Shown here piece after piece: positions 1 through 8,866 of a stretch of 64,000 nt of DNA (its first letter is position 1; each line of letters starts with the position of its first letter). Source of the stretch: Oscillospiraceae bacterium (GTDB lineage: Bacteria > Bacillota > Clostridia > Oscillospirales > Ruminococcaceae). The notes beneath the pieces are model-generated. The model worked only from the letters and a program-made list of their open reading frames with translations, made no database searches and was not told where the DNA came from. A program made the position numbers and the translations under genes. The stretch is from the NCBI GenBank assembly GCA_017887325.1, contig JAGHIE010000002.1, forward strand, positions 186,001 to 250,000, in the 5' to 3' direction.

Positions 1-1
1 A

Positions 2-190
<189 letters not shown>

Positions 191-206
191 TTTGGAGTTT
201 TGAAAT

Positions 207-830
207 ATGTCAGCTTTTTATAAAATAGGTAAAGTAGTATGTAATATATTCTGTGCTTTATCTTTTAAAATAGAAGTTAGTGGAACAGAAAACCTACCAA
301 TAGAAAATGGATTTATATTAGCTTCTAATCATTTAACAGAACTAGACCCTCTATTTATAGCCATAAGAATAAAAAGACAGCTAAATTTTATGGCTAAAGC
401 AGAATTATTTAAAAATAAAATAGGTGGAGCTATAATAAAAGGACTAGGAGCTTTTCCTGTTGAAAGAGGTACTGGAGATACAAGTGCTATAGATAAAGCA
501 ATAGACACTGTAAAATCCGGAAATGTTCTAGCCATATTCCCAGAAGGCACACGCTCAAAAGATGGTGAATTAAAAAGATTTAAATCTGGAGCAATAGTTG
601 TAGCTTCACAAACTGGAGCAGACATTATACCAACAGCTATATATATAAAAGATATATCAGATGGGAAAAAATTAAGATTTAGATCAAAAGTTGTTGTTAA
701 ATATGGTAAATTAATAGAAAACAAAGAATTACACATAGATATGGAAAATCCTTCCACAATAAAAAAAGCTGGAACAATAGTTAGAGAAGCTGTAGCTAGT
801 TTATTGGAGGAAAGTAAGAATGAACAATAG
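207..830 (+). CDS. plsC: 1-acyl-sn-glycerol-3-phosphate acyltransferase (PlsC family)
   Basis: The 207-residue protein has the acyltransferase block I NH-x4-D (His42, Asp47) and block III FPEGTRS (residues 111-117). The family transfers an acyl chain to lysophosphatidic acid to make phosphatidic acid at the membrane. An N-terminal hydrophobic stretch (about residues 5-20) would anchor it. A GGAG sits about 10 bases before the ATG. It follows cmk by 16 bases and its last 11 bases overlap the start of ispH-rpsA, so the three genes are probably one transcript. Acyl-donor type cannot be read from sequence. Confidence 0.9.
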   Translation: MSAFYKIGKVVCNIFCALSFKIEVSGTENLPIENGFILASNHLTELDPLFIAIRIKRQLNFMAKAELFKNKIGGAIIKGLGAFPVERGTGDTSAIDKAIDTVKSGNVLAIFPEGTRSKDGELKRFKSGAIVVASQTGADIIPTAIYIKDISDGKKLRFRSKVVVKYGKLIENKELHIDMENPSTIKKAGTIVREAVASLLEESKNEQ

Positions 831-2787
831 AATAACTGTCGCAAAAACAGCTGGATTTTGTTTTGGTGTTGATAGAGCTGTAAACATGGTATATGACCTT
901 TCTAACCAAAACAAAAAAGTTTGTACACTAGGACCTATTATACATAATCCTCAATTAGTAGAAGATTTATCTAAAAAAGGTGTAAGTATAATTTCTAGTC
1001 CTGAAGAAGCACAAAAAGATGATACAATTGTAATTCGTTCACATGGTGTAGGAAAAGAAGTATATGATAACTTAACTAAATTAAACCTTAACTATGTCGA
1101 TGCAACTTGTCCTTTTGTTGCAAAAATACACAGAATAGTAAGAGAAAAATCATTACAAGGATATACAATTATCATAGCAGGTGATAAAAACCACCCAGAA
1201 GTTTTAGGAATAAAAGGACATTCTGTCACAGAAACTTATGTAATTAAAGATGAACAAGAATTATTAGAATGTTTAAAAGTTCTTAAAAATTTTGGCAAAA
1301 CTGACATAATTTTGGTCGCTCAGACTACATATAATACAAAAATATGGAGCGAATGCATAAAAAGTGCAAAAAAAGTATGTACAAATCTGATTTTTTTTGA
1401 TACAATATGTAATGCGACTAATGAACGCCAAGCGGAAGCTGTTAGTTTAGCAAAAAAAAGTGATTTGATGATTGTGGTTGGTGGAAAAGAAAGTTCTAAT
1501 ACTAAAAAGTTAAAAGATGTATGTGAAAAATATACTACAACACATCTTATCGAAACAGCAGACGAGCTTTTTAATTTGCCTATTAGCAATTATGAAACGA
1601 TTGGCGTAACTGCCGGAGCTTCAACCCCGGCTTATATAATTAAGGAGGTTATTAAAACCATGAGTGAAATTTTAAATCAAGAAGAGAATTTTGCATTATT
1701 ATTTGAGCAATCTCTTGAAACTGAAAAATTATATAATGGGAAAAGGGTTAAAGGTATCGTTACTACAATCGCACCTAATGAAGTACATGTAGATATCGGC
1801 GCTAAACAAGCAGGTATTATCCCTAGAGATGAACTTTCTGAAAACCCAGATTTAAAATCATCTGATATAGTTTCAGTTGGCGATGAAATCGAATTAATAG
1901 TGTTAAAAGTAAACGACCAAGAAGGTATTGTAACTTTAAGTAAAAAACGTTGTGATGCACAAGCTGCTTTCGAAGAAGTTAAAAAAGCTTATGAAGAAGG
2001 CAAAGTTTTAACAGGTACAATCACAAACGTTGTTAAAGGTGGCGTTTTAGTATTATACAACAATACTAAAGTATTTATTCCAGCATCTCAAGTTTCTGAT
2101 AAGAGAGTTGAAGATTTAACAACAGTATTAAAACAAGAAGTTAGCTTCAAAATTTTAGAAGTTAATGAAAGACGTGGTCGTGCTTTAGGTTCAGTTAAAG
2201 CAGTTATCAACGAAAACAAAAAAGCTGTAGAAGAAAAATTCTGGGCTGATATTGAAGTTGGTAAACAATATAAAGGTGAAGTAAAATCATTAACATCATA
2301 TGGTGCATTCGTTGATTTAGGCGGAGTAGATGGAATGATTCACATCACAGAATTAGCATGGACAAAAATCAAACATCCATCAGAAGTTGTAAATGTTGGT
2401 GATGTTGTTGAAGTTTATGTTAAAGATTTAGATAAAGAAAAACACCGTATTTCTTTAGGCTACAAAAAAACAGAAGATAATCCATGGGTTAAATTCGAAA
2501 ACGAATACAAAGTTGGAGATGTAGTAAAAGTTAAAATCGTATCATTTACATCTTATGGTGCATTTGCAACAATTATCCCAGGTATTGATGGATTAATTCA
2601 TATTTCTCAAATTGCTAACCAAAGAGTAGAAAAAATTGAAGAAATTTTAGAAATTGGTCAAGAAGTTGAAGCAAAAATCATTGATATCAACTTAGATGAA
2701 AAACGTGTAAGTTTATCAATGAGAGCTTTATTACCAGAAGAAGACCAAAAAATTGCTAAAGAAGAACAAGCAGTTGAAGAAGAATAA
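820..2787 (+). CDS. ispH-rpsA: IspH-ribosomal protein S1 fusion (4-hydroxy-3-methylbut-2-enyl diphosphate reductase / S1)
   Basis: The 655-residue protein joins two activities. Residues 1-280 are IspH, the last enzyme of the non-mevalonate isoprenoid pathway. The three 4Fe-4S cysteines are Cys14, Cys97 (in ATCPF) and Cys197, and the substrate-binding His42, His125 and Glu127 are present. Residues about 305-640 hold four S1 RNA-binding repeats (about 308-376, 393-461, 480-549 and 563-634). This fusion is known in Clostridia. An in-frame ATG (codon 281) with a strong Shine-Dalgarno sequence lies at the junction, so a separate 375-residue S1 protein may also be made. Codon choice becomes more regular after the junction (more GTT and CGT), like highly expressed genes here. 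It overlaps plsC and is followed by a strong terminator. Confidence 0.93.
   Translation: MNNRITVAKTAGFCFGVDRAVNMVYDLSNQNKKVCTLGPIIHNPQLVEDLSKKGVSIISSPEEAQKDDTIVIRSHGVGKEVYDNLTKLNLNYVDATCPFVAKIHRIVREKSLQGYTIIIAGDKNHPEVLGIKGHSVTETYVIKDEQELLECLKVLKNFGKTDIILVAQTTYNTKIWSECIKSAKKVCTNLIFFDTICNATNERQAEAVSLAKKSDLMIVVGGKESSNTKKLKDVCEKYTTTHLIETADELFNLPISNYETIGVTAGASTPAYIIKEVIKTMSEILNQEENFALLFEQSLETEKLYNGKRVKGIVTTIAPNEVHVDIGAKQAGIIPRDELSENPDLKSSDIVSVGDEIELIVLKVNDQEGIVTLSKKRCDAQAAFEEVKKAYEEGKVLTGTITNVVKGGVLVLYNNTKVFIPASQVSDKRVEDLTTVLKQEVSFKILEVNERRGRALGSVKAVINENKKAVEEKFWADIEVGKQYKGEVKSLTSYGAFVDLGGVDGMIHITELAWTKIKHPSEVVNVGDVVEVYVKDLDKEKHRISLGYKKTEDNPWVKFENEYKVGDVVKVKIVSFTSYGAFATIIPGIDGLIHISQIANQRVEKIEEILEIGQEVEAKIIDINLDEKRVSLSMRALLPEEDQKIAKEEQAVEEE
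1642..1662 (+). promoter_or_regulatory. Internal ribosome binding site and start codon at the IspH/S1 junction
   Basis: AAGGAGGT at 1642-1649 is followed after 10 bases by an in-frame ATG at 1660-1662 (codon 281). It lies between the IspH domain and the first S1 repeat. The match to the anti-Shine-Dalgarno is better than that of most true starts in the window. Its use for translation is inferred. Confidence 0.6.
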
Positions 2788-2797
2788 TTGATAAATA

Positions 2798-2830
2798 AAA
2801 CCTGATTATAAAGTTATAATCAGGTTTTTG
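2798..2830 (+). terminator. Rho-independent terminator of the cmk-plsC-ispH/rpsA operon
   Basis: An A-rich hairpin with arms AACCTGATTAT and its complement is followed by a T run, 10 bases after the stop codon. Confidence 0.9.
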
Positions 2831-2842
2831 TTATATAAATTG

Positions 2843-2871
2843 TTGACTAATTCACTTTAGTATGGTAAACT
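2843..2871 (+). promoter_or_regulatory. Sigma-A-type promoter of the citrate synthase gene
   Basis: TTGACT (2843-2848), 17 bases, then TAAACT (2866-2871) preceded by a TGG extended -10. It lies 35 bases before the citrate synthase start. Confidence 0.7.
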
Positions 2872-2905
2872 TTTTAAAAATTAAATAAGTTGAGGGATAT
2901 AGGGT

Positions 2906-4267
2906 ATGGATAAAGAAAACGAAAAAAACTACAATTTCATTAAAAGTCTTACAGAAGAATATGCTAAAAATAACTATATTGATTCTGCAATTTACGAAAA
3001 ATTTGACATTAAAAGAGGATTAAGAAATCAAGATGGTACTGGGGTTTTAGCAGGTGCTACACGAGTTTGTAATGTTCACGGTTACTTATTAAACGAAGGT
3101 GAAAAAGAACCTATTGATGGGGAATTAATTTATAGGGGAATTAATGTCAGAGATATAGTAAGTAATTGTAACAAAGATCACCGTTTTGGTTTTGAAGAAA
3201 CAGTTTATCTATTATTATTTGGAAAACTACCAAATAAAGAACAACTATCAACATTCTATGAAATGATGGACGAGTTTAGAAGTTTACCTGCAAACTTTTT
3301 TGAAGATATGATTTTAAAGGCTCCTAGTGATGATATAATGAATAAATTAGCTAGAAGCGTTTTGGCATTGTATTCTTATGACTCTAAATCAGAAGATATG
3401 AGTTTAGAGCAAGAAATCAGAAAATCTTTACAATTAATAGCAAGACTATGCAATATAATGGTTAAAGCATATCAAGTTAAAAGAAGTACATTTGATAATG
3501 AATCATTAATTCTACACCCTTTAATTAAAGGACAAAGTACGGCAGAAAGTATATTATCTCTATTAAGACCAAATAGAGAATTTACAAAAGAAGAAGCATT
3601 ACTATTAGATACATGTATGATTTTACATGCAGAACATGGCGGAGGTAACAACTCAACATTTACATGTAGAGTTTTAACTTCTTCAGGAACAGATTCATAT
3701 TCTGCATATGCTGGGGCTATAGGCTCATTAAAAGGTCATAGACATGGTGGTGCTAATATTAGAACTGTTAATATGCTTGAACATATCAAAGCAGATGTAA
3801 AAGATTGTACAAATGAAAGTCAACTAGAAGATTACTTAGTAAAATTAGTTAAAAAAGAAGCTGGAGATAGAAGTGGTCTTATATATGGTATGGGTCATGC
3901 TGTATATACAAAATCTGACCCAAGAGCTGTTTTATTAAAACAAAATGCAATAAAATTAGCAAAAGGAACTCCATTTGAAGAAGACTTTGAAGTTCTTAAC
4001 TTAGTAGAAAAACTAACTCCAAAAGTATTTAAAGAACTAAAAAATAGCGATAAAACAATCTGTGCTAATGTTGACTTATATTCTGGATTGGTATATAAAA
4101 TGTTGGGTATTCCAAAAGAACTATATACACCAATATTTGCTTGTTCTAGAATGGCTGGCTGGAGCGCACATAGAATAGAAGAAATGAATACTGGAAATAG
4201 AATTATCCGTCCAGCATATAAAGCAATATCTAAAAAAAGTGAATACATACCTTTAGCAGAAAGATAA
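2906..4267 (+). CDS. gltA: Citrate synthase
   Basis: The 453-residue protein condenses oxaloacetate and acetyl-CoA to citrate. The catalytic triad aligns as His244 (in HAEHGGGN), His331 (in GMGHAVY, followed by DPRA) and Asp390 (in NVDLYSG). The GHRHGGAN block at 277-284 is also present. It is the longer form, with about 45 extra N-terminal residues before the core. It has its own promoter and no adjacent aconitase or isocitrate dehydrogenase, so an incomplete oxidative branch toward glutamate is the likely role. A 2-methylcitrate synthase activity cannot be excluded, but no propionate genes are nearby. Confidence 0.93.
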   Translation: MDKENEKNYNFIKSLTEEYAKNNYIDSAIYEKFDIKRGLRNQDGTGVLAGATRVCNVHGYLLNEGEKEPIDGELIYRGINVRDIVSNCNKDHRFGFEETVYLLLFGKLPNKEQLSTFYEMMDEFRSLPANFFEDMILKAPSDDIMNKLARSVLALYSYDSKSEDMSLEQEIRKSLQLIARLCNIMVKAYQVKRSTFDNESLILHPLIKGQSTAESILSLLRPNREFTKEEALLLDTCMILHAEHGGGNNSTFTCRVLTSSGTDSYSAYAGAIGSLKGHRHGGANIRTVNMLEHIKADVKDCTNESQLEDYLVKLVKKEAGDRSGLIYGMGHAVYTKSDPRAVLLKQNAIKLAKGTPFEEDFEVLNLVEKLTPKVFKELKNSDKTICANVDLYSGLVYKMLGIPKELYTPIFACSRMAGWSAHRIEEMNTGNRIIRPAYKAISKKSEYIPLAER

Positions 4268-4305
4268 TAAAATTTATTAAAATCTATATTAATTTATACA
4301 AAAGT

Positions 4306-4314
4306 ATGGTATAA
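4306..4314 (+). promoter_or_regulatory. Possible extended -10 promoter before the lipoprotein/two-component operon
   Basis: TGG followed by TATAAT (4309-4314). The hexamer 17 bases upstream is a poor -35 (TATTAA). Transcription would start near 4321, only about 18 bases before a strong terminator hairpin. Confidence 0.45.
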
Positions 4315-4338
4315 TTTGATTTAGACTATTCGTATGGA

Positions 4339-4368
4339 GAAAAGTCCGAGATTAGTTCTCGGACTTTT
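4339..4368 (+). terminator. Rho-independent terminator or attenuator before the lipoprotein gene
   Basis: Perfect 12-bp arms (AAAAGTCCGAGA at 4339-4350, complement at 4356-4367), a 5-base loop and a T run. It ends 12 bases before the next gene's ribosome binding site. No clear promoter follows it, so either it terminates citrate synthase mRNA with some read-through or it attenuates the next operon. Confidence 0.85.
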
Positions 4369-4394
4369 TGTTTTAATAACAAGGAGTGTATCAT

Positions 4395-5714
4395 TTGAAA
4401 TATAAATTAATTATGTGTATAACATTTATCATGTTTACATTATCTTCTTGTATGTTTCCAGATACATCGGTTGATAATTTAATAGAACCACAAAAATTAG
4501 AAAAAGAACAACAAGAAATATATGATGCTTTTATAAATGATGTTGGTGAAAATTCTAAAATAGATTTATTATATCCTAATAACGGTAAATACTTGTCTTC
4601 GTTTGTTGTTGAAAATATAGATGATACAAAAGGTAATGAAGCTATAGTATTCTACAAAAACAATAATGCAATAAATGGTAAAGATACAATATCTGTAAAC
4701 ATATTAGATAAAAATGAAAATGATGAATGGCATTCTGTGTGGATTACACATGAAACAGAAGTTGTAGATATTGATAAATTCTTTATATTAGATACCAATA
4801 ATGAAAAACTTATTGTCGTAGGTTACGATACTTTTGATAATAATAAAGAACGAAAATTAAAAAGAATTAGTGTAATGAAGTATAAAGATAATACATTACA
4901 AAAAATATATTCATTAGAAGGTAATGAATTTGAAGTTTTTGATATAAACAATAATGGATTAGATGATTTAATAATAATATCAGATAATGAAACTAGAGAA
5001 ATTAATGTATATGAATACAATAATAATAGTTTGGAAAAAATTCTAAATAAAAAAGAAAATTATGATGAGTATAAAAAAATGAATATAAAAACAGGTCTTA
5101 TCTCTGAAGAAACACCTGCTATATATATAGATGAAACTATGTCTAATGGAGATATTTTTACAGACATACTATATTATGAAAATGGAAATATACAAACACT
5201 TAACAATATAAGTCCTCAGCTTAAAGAAAGCACTAAAAAGTCTGATTCATTGTACACATATGATATAGATAAAGATAATATATACGAAATACCGTTAGAA
5301 TTAGATCTTATGGGTGGAAATTACAATGAGAATAGAAGATTTATTAAATGGATAAATTATGATTATATATCTAGAGAAATGACCGAAAAAAGTATATCTT
5401 ATATTGATATGAAGTTAGGGTATAGATTTGATATTCCTGATGAGTGGATAGGTGATATCACTTACAAAAAAGATGATTTAAATAATGAAGTTACATTCTA
5501 CATATATAATTATAGTGATAAGAATGATGACTCACAAAAATTATTAAAAATAAAGACTTTTGTTCCAGATATAAATAATACTGATGTTGGTACAGAAAAC
5601 TATACAATAATTGATACAGATGGACATTTAAAATATGGTTATATACTATACAACACAAATACTAAATATGATTTAAAGAAAAAAGATATAGATAATTTAT
5701 TTAATAAACTTTAG
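4395..5714 (+). CDS. Uncharacterised lipoprotein encoded with a two-component system
   Basis: I do not recognise the family. The protein is 439 residues from a TTG start at 4395, chosen because AAGGAG at 4381-4386 lies 8 bases upstream; a GTG at 4386 overlaps that site. The N-terminus is a lipoprotein signal (Lys-Tyr-Lys, a hydrophobic run, then lipobox LSSC), so it should be anchored outside the membrane. The exported part has a D-I-N-N-N-G-L-D-D-L stretch resembling FG-GAP/VCBS propeller repeats, and a C-terminal region of a different character. It lies 19 bases before a response regulator and kinase, so it could be their target or an accessory sensor. That link is inference from position. 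Confidence 0.75.
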   Translation: MKYKLIMCITFIMFTLSSCMFPDTSVDNLIEPQKLEKEQQEIYDAFINDVGENSKIDLLYPNNGKYLSSFVVENIDDTKGNEAIVFYKNNNAINGKDTISVNILDKNENDEWHSVWITHETEVVDIDKFFILDTNNEKLIVVGYDTFDNNKERKLKRISVMKYKDNTLQKIYSLEGNEFEVFDINNNGLDDLIIISDNETREINVYEYNNNSLEKILNKKENYDEYKKMNIKTGLISEETPAIYIDETMSNGDIFTDILYYENGNIQTLNNISPQLKESTKKSDSLYTYDIDKDNIYEIPLELDLMGGNYNENRRFIKWINYDYISREMTEKSISYIDMKLGYRFDIPDEWIGDITYKKDDLNNEVTFYIYNYSDKNDDSQKLLKIKTFVPDINNTDVGTENYTIIDTDGHLKYGYILYNTNTKYDLKKKDIDNLFNKL

Positions 5715-5733
5715 AAGTTGGGAGAAATAATTT

Positions 5734-6438
5734 ATGAAAAAAATTTTAGTTTGCGAAGATGAAGAAGTAATAAGAGATTTTGTTGTAATTAATTTACAAA
5801 GAAGTGGTTATGATGTTGTTGATGTAAGCTGTGGTGAAGAAGCTTTAGAAGTATTTGAAAAAAACAACGGTAATTTTTCAGTTGTTTTATTAGACATAAT
5901 GATGCCAGGAATTGATGGTTTTGAAGTATGCAAAAAATTAAGAGAAAAAAGTGATACTATGGGTATCATTATGTTATCTGCAAAAACACAAGAAATGGAT
6001 AAAGTAAGAGGTTTAATGCTTGGAGCTGATGATTATGTATCAAAACCATTTAGCCCGTCAGAATTAGTAGCAAGGGTAGATGCAGTATACAGACGAGTTG
6101 AACTTAATTCTGTTAGAAGTAAAAAGGAACTTTCTAATCCAATAATATCTGGTCCTTTTAAACTTTCCCCTAAAAGTAGGACATTAACTAAAAACGGTGA
6201 AATTATAGACTTAACACAAGTTGAATATCAAATTATGGATATGTTTTTTAGAAATAAAAATCAAGCATTAAGTAGAGCCGAAATTTTAGAATCAATATGG
6301 GGAGATTCATACTCAAACGATGTAAAAATTGTTGATGTAAATATAAGAAGATTAAGAATGAAAGTTGAAGATGAACCATCTAACCCTACATATATAGCAA
6401 CAGTTTGGGGATATGGCTATAAATGGTTCGAAGAGTAG
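5734..6438 (+). CDS. OmpR/PhoB-family response regulator
   Basis: The 234-residue protein has a receiver domain (residues 1-120) with an acidic pocket at Glu8/Asp9, phosphoacceptor Asp54 (in LLDIMMPG) and conserved Lys104 (in SKPF). A winged-helix DNA-binding domain follows (about 130-232), ending with the typical VWGYGYKW motif. It would be phosphorylated by the histidine kinase encoded 24 bases downstream and bind DNA as a dimer. Target genes are not deducible; the upstream lipoprotein is a candidate. It resembles the PhoP/WalR branch, but that is not enough to assign phosphate or cell-wall control. Confidence 0.93.
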   Translation: MKKILVCEDEEVIRDFVVINLQRSGYDVVDVSCGEEALEVFEKNNGNFSVVLLDIMMPGIDGFEVCKKLREKSDTMGIIMLSAKTQEMDKVRGLMLGADDYVSKPFSPSELVARVDAVYRRVELNSVRSKKELSNPIISGPFKLSPKSRTLTKNGEIIDLTQVEYQIMDMFFRNKNQALSRAEILESIWGDSYSNDVKIVDVNIRRLRMKVEDEPSNPTYIATVWGYGYKWFEE

Positions 6439-6462
6439 AATAAACTTTAAGGAGGTAGAATA

Positions 6463-7929
6463 TTGGCATATAGAAGTATAACTAAACGATGGGCGATAAA
6501 CAGCTTAGGTCTTATTACATTAGTTCTTATTATAGTAGAAATAGGTATTGGTTTTGGGATAAAAAATTATTATTACTCTTCTATTAAAAATCAATTAATG
6601 AGTAGTGATCATGTCAATTACAGTAAAATAAATGAAAATGCCAATAATTCTAAGCTAGATTTTAAATCATTCATAAGAGATATGGTTGAGAATTTTGATT
6701 CTAGAGATAAGATTGAAATGATGGCTATAGATTCAAAAGGAAATATTTTTGTAAGTTCTAGTGGTTTTGAATATTCTGAAAAAATTACAACGAAAGATTA
6801 TCAAGAAGCTATAAGTCAGTCAGATCCTGTAGCATACTTTGTTGGTGTTAATGATTATGGAGAAAAAGTTATGTCTATAACAAGGAGGATAACACCATTT
6901 GTAACTAGTGAATGTGTTGCTGTCAGATATGTTGTTTCATTAGAGCAAACTGATAAAAACATTATTATTTACATGATTGTAATCACAGGTATAATGATAT
7001 TTGTCCTTTTATTAATATTATTATCAAACTCTTATTTCATTCGTTCAATTGTTTATCCAGTAAGAGAGCTAGGTAATGTTGCAAGAGAATTTGCTACAGG
7101 TAATATGGAAACTAGAATTATTAAAAAAAGCGATGATGAAATAGGAGAGTTATGTGATATTATAAACTACATGGCAGATGAAATTCAAAAAACAGAAAAA
7201 ATGAAAAATGAATTTATTTCATCTGTATCTCACGAATTAAGAACACCTTTGACAGCTATAAGAGGCTGGGGAGAAACTTTAGCTAGCATGATGCCTGAAG
7301 ATGACATAATGATGAAAAAGGGCATGGGAGTAATAACTAACGAAACAGAAAGACTATCTTCTATGGTAGAGGAATTACTTGATTTTTCTAGAATACAAAA
7401 TGGTAAATTTACTTTAGTAAAAACAAAAATGGATTTATTGGCAGAAGTAGATGATGCTGTTTTAATGTATACAGAAAAAGCAAAAAGTGAGAAAATGACA
7501 CTAATTTGTAATGAACCTGAAAACGTATCTTATGTTTTTGGTGATAAAAACAGACTAAAACAAGTCTTTATTAATATAATAGATAATGCAATAAAATACT
7601 CTGAAGAAGGCGGAATAATTACAGTAGATGTAAAAGAAAAAGATAATTATATCATTATAAGAGTATCCGATACTGGTTGTGGTATTCCTGAAGAAGATTT
7701 GCCAAAAGTTAAAGAAAAATTTTATAAAGCAAATTCTACTAAAAGAGGATCTGGTATTGGTTTAGCTGTTGCAAATGAAATAATTAATTTACATAATGGA
7801 GAATTGTTTGTAGAAAGTACTTTAAATATCGGAACTACTGTAACAGTAAAAATACCAATATTAGAAAAAGACGATTTAGCAAAAGCAACTATAACAATAC
7901 AAAACGAGGAGGATTTAAACATTGAATAA
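6463..7929 (+). CDS. Membrane sensor histidine kinase
   Basis: The 488-residue kinase starts at TTG 6463, fixed by AAGGAGG seven bases upstream. It has a transmembrane helix at about 14-33, an extracellular sensor region (about 34-165), a second helix (about 166-188) and a HAMP domain (about 190-242). The HisKA domain has phospho-acceptor His257 in SHELRTPL. The HATPase domain shows the N box (NIIDNAIKYS), G1 (DTGCGIP) and G2 (GSGIGLAVA). It is the partner of the response regulator just upstream. The signal sensed is unknown. The last 8 bases overlap the next gene. Confidence 0.94.
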   Translation: MAYRSITKRWAINSLGLITLVLIIVEIGIGFGIKNYYYSSIKNQLMSSDHVNYSKINENANNSKLDFKSFIRDMVENFDSRDKIEMMAIDSKGNIFVSSSGFEYSEKITTKDYQEAISQSDPVAYFVGVNDYGEKVMSITRRITPFVTSECVAVRYVVSLEQTDKNIIIYMIVITGIMIFVLLLILLSNSYFIRSIVYPVRELGNVAREFATGNMETRIIKKSDDEIGELCDIINYMADEIQKTEKMKNEFISSVSHELRTPLTAIRGWGETLASMMPEDDIMMKKGMGVITNETERLSSMVEELLDFSRIQNGKFTLVKTKMDLLAEVDDAVLMYTEKAKSEKMTLICNEPENVSYVFGDKNRLKQVFINIIDNAIKYSEEGGIITVDVKEKDNYIIIRVSDTGCGIPEEDLPKVKEKFYKANSTKRGSGIGLAVANEIINLHNGELFVESTLNIGTTVTVKIPILEKDDLAKATITIQNEEDLNIE

Positions 7930-8866
7930 AAATATACATAAAACATCAATTGGTGGTCAAGCTTTAATTGAAGGTATTATGATGCGTGGAGTACATAAAA
8001 CAGCTATGGCAGTAAGAAAACCTGATAAAACAATTGATTTAGAAATATGGGATACTAAAAGTAATAATCAATTCTTAAATAAAATCAAAAAGGTACCTTT
8101 TGTAAGAGGTATATTTAATATGATTGACAGCATAATTTTAGGATATAAATGTACATCTAAATCTGCAGAGTTAGCAGGTTTAGATGACGATAACGATAGT
8201 GAACCAAGTAAATTTGAAAAATGGTTAGACGAAAAATTTGGAGATAACTTAGTTAAAATAGTTACTATTATAGGTGCTGTACTTGGTGTGATATTATCTA
8301 TACTACTTTTTATGTTATTACCAACTACTGTTGTATGGGGATTAGACAAACTAATTAATGTTGGGGTTTTTAAAGGTTTAATTGAAGGTATATTAAAAAT
8401 CGTAATCTTTATTTTATATTTACTTCTAATATCAAAAATGAAAGATATTAATAGAATGTTTAAATATCACGGTGCAGAACACAAAACTATAGCTTGTTTT
8501 GAAGCAGGTGAAGAATTAACTGTGGAAAATATAAGAAAACAAATAAGATTTCATCCTAGATGTGGAACTAGTTTTCTTATTTTAGTTTTAATAATAAGTA
8601 TATTAGTTTTTAGTGTTGTTACATGGAGCAATCCACTAATAAGAACCATTTTAAAAATCATATTATTACCACTAGTGGTTGGAATTACCTATGAACTTAT
8701 AAAAATAGCAGGTAGATATGACAATTGGTTTACAAAAATACTATCATATCCAGGTGTAATGCTACAACACATTACAACTAAAGAACCAGATGATGATATG
8801 ATAGAGGTTGCTATAGAAGCAATGAAACCAGTTCTACCAAATAATTTAGAAGAGGATAAATGGTAA
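7922..8866 (+). CDS. DUF1385 family membrane protein (YqhQ-like)
   Basis: The 314-residue protein starts at TTG 7922, nine bases after GAGGAGG. It opens with the family signature GGQALIEGIMMRG and carries the conserved HGAEHKTI and FHPRCGTSF blocks. Four or five transmembrane helices are predicted (about 112-145, 152-170, 219-236, 243-262). The family is widespread in Firmicutes, typically beside prmC and prfA; its biochemical role is not established. Here it is translationally coupled to the kinase before it and to prmC after it (TAATG overlap). Confidence 0.85.
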   Translation: MNKNIHKTSIGGQALIEGIMMRGVHKTAMAVRKPDKTIDLEIWDTKSNNQFLNKIKKVPFVRGIFNMIDSIILGYKCTSKSAELAGLDDDNDSEPSKFEKWLDEKFGDNLVKIVTIIGAVLGVILSILLFMLLPTTVVWGLDKLINVGVFKGLIEGILKIVIFILYLLLISKMKDINRMFKYHGAEHKTIACFEAGEELTVENIRKQIRFHPRCGTSFLILVLIISILVFSVVTWSNPLIRTILKIILLPLVVGITYELIKIAGRYDNWFTKILSYPGVMLQHITTKEPDDDMIEVAIEAMKPVLPNNLEEDKW

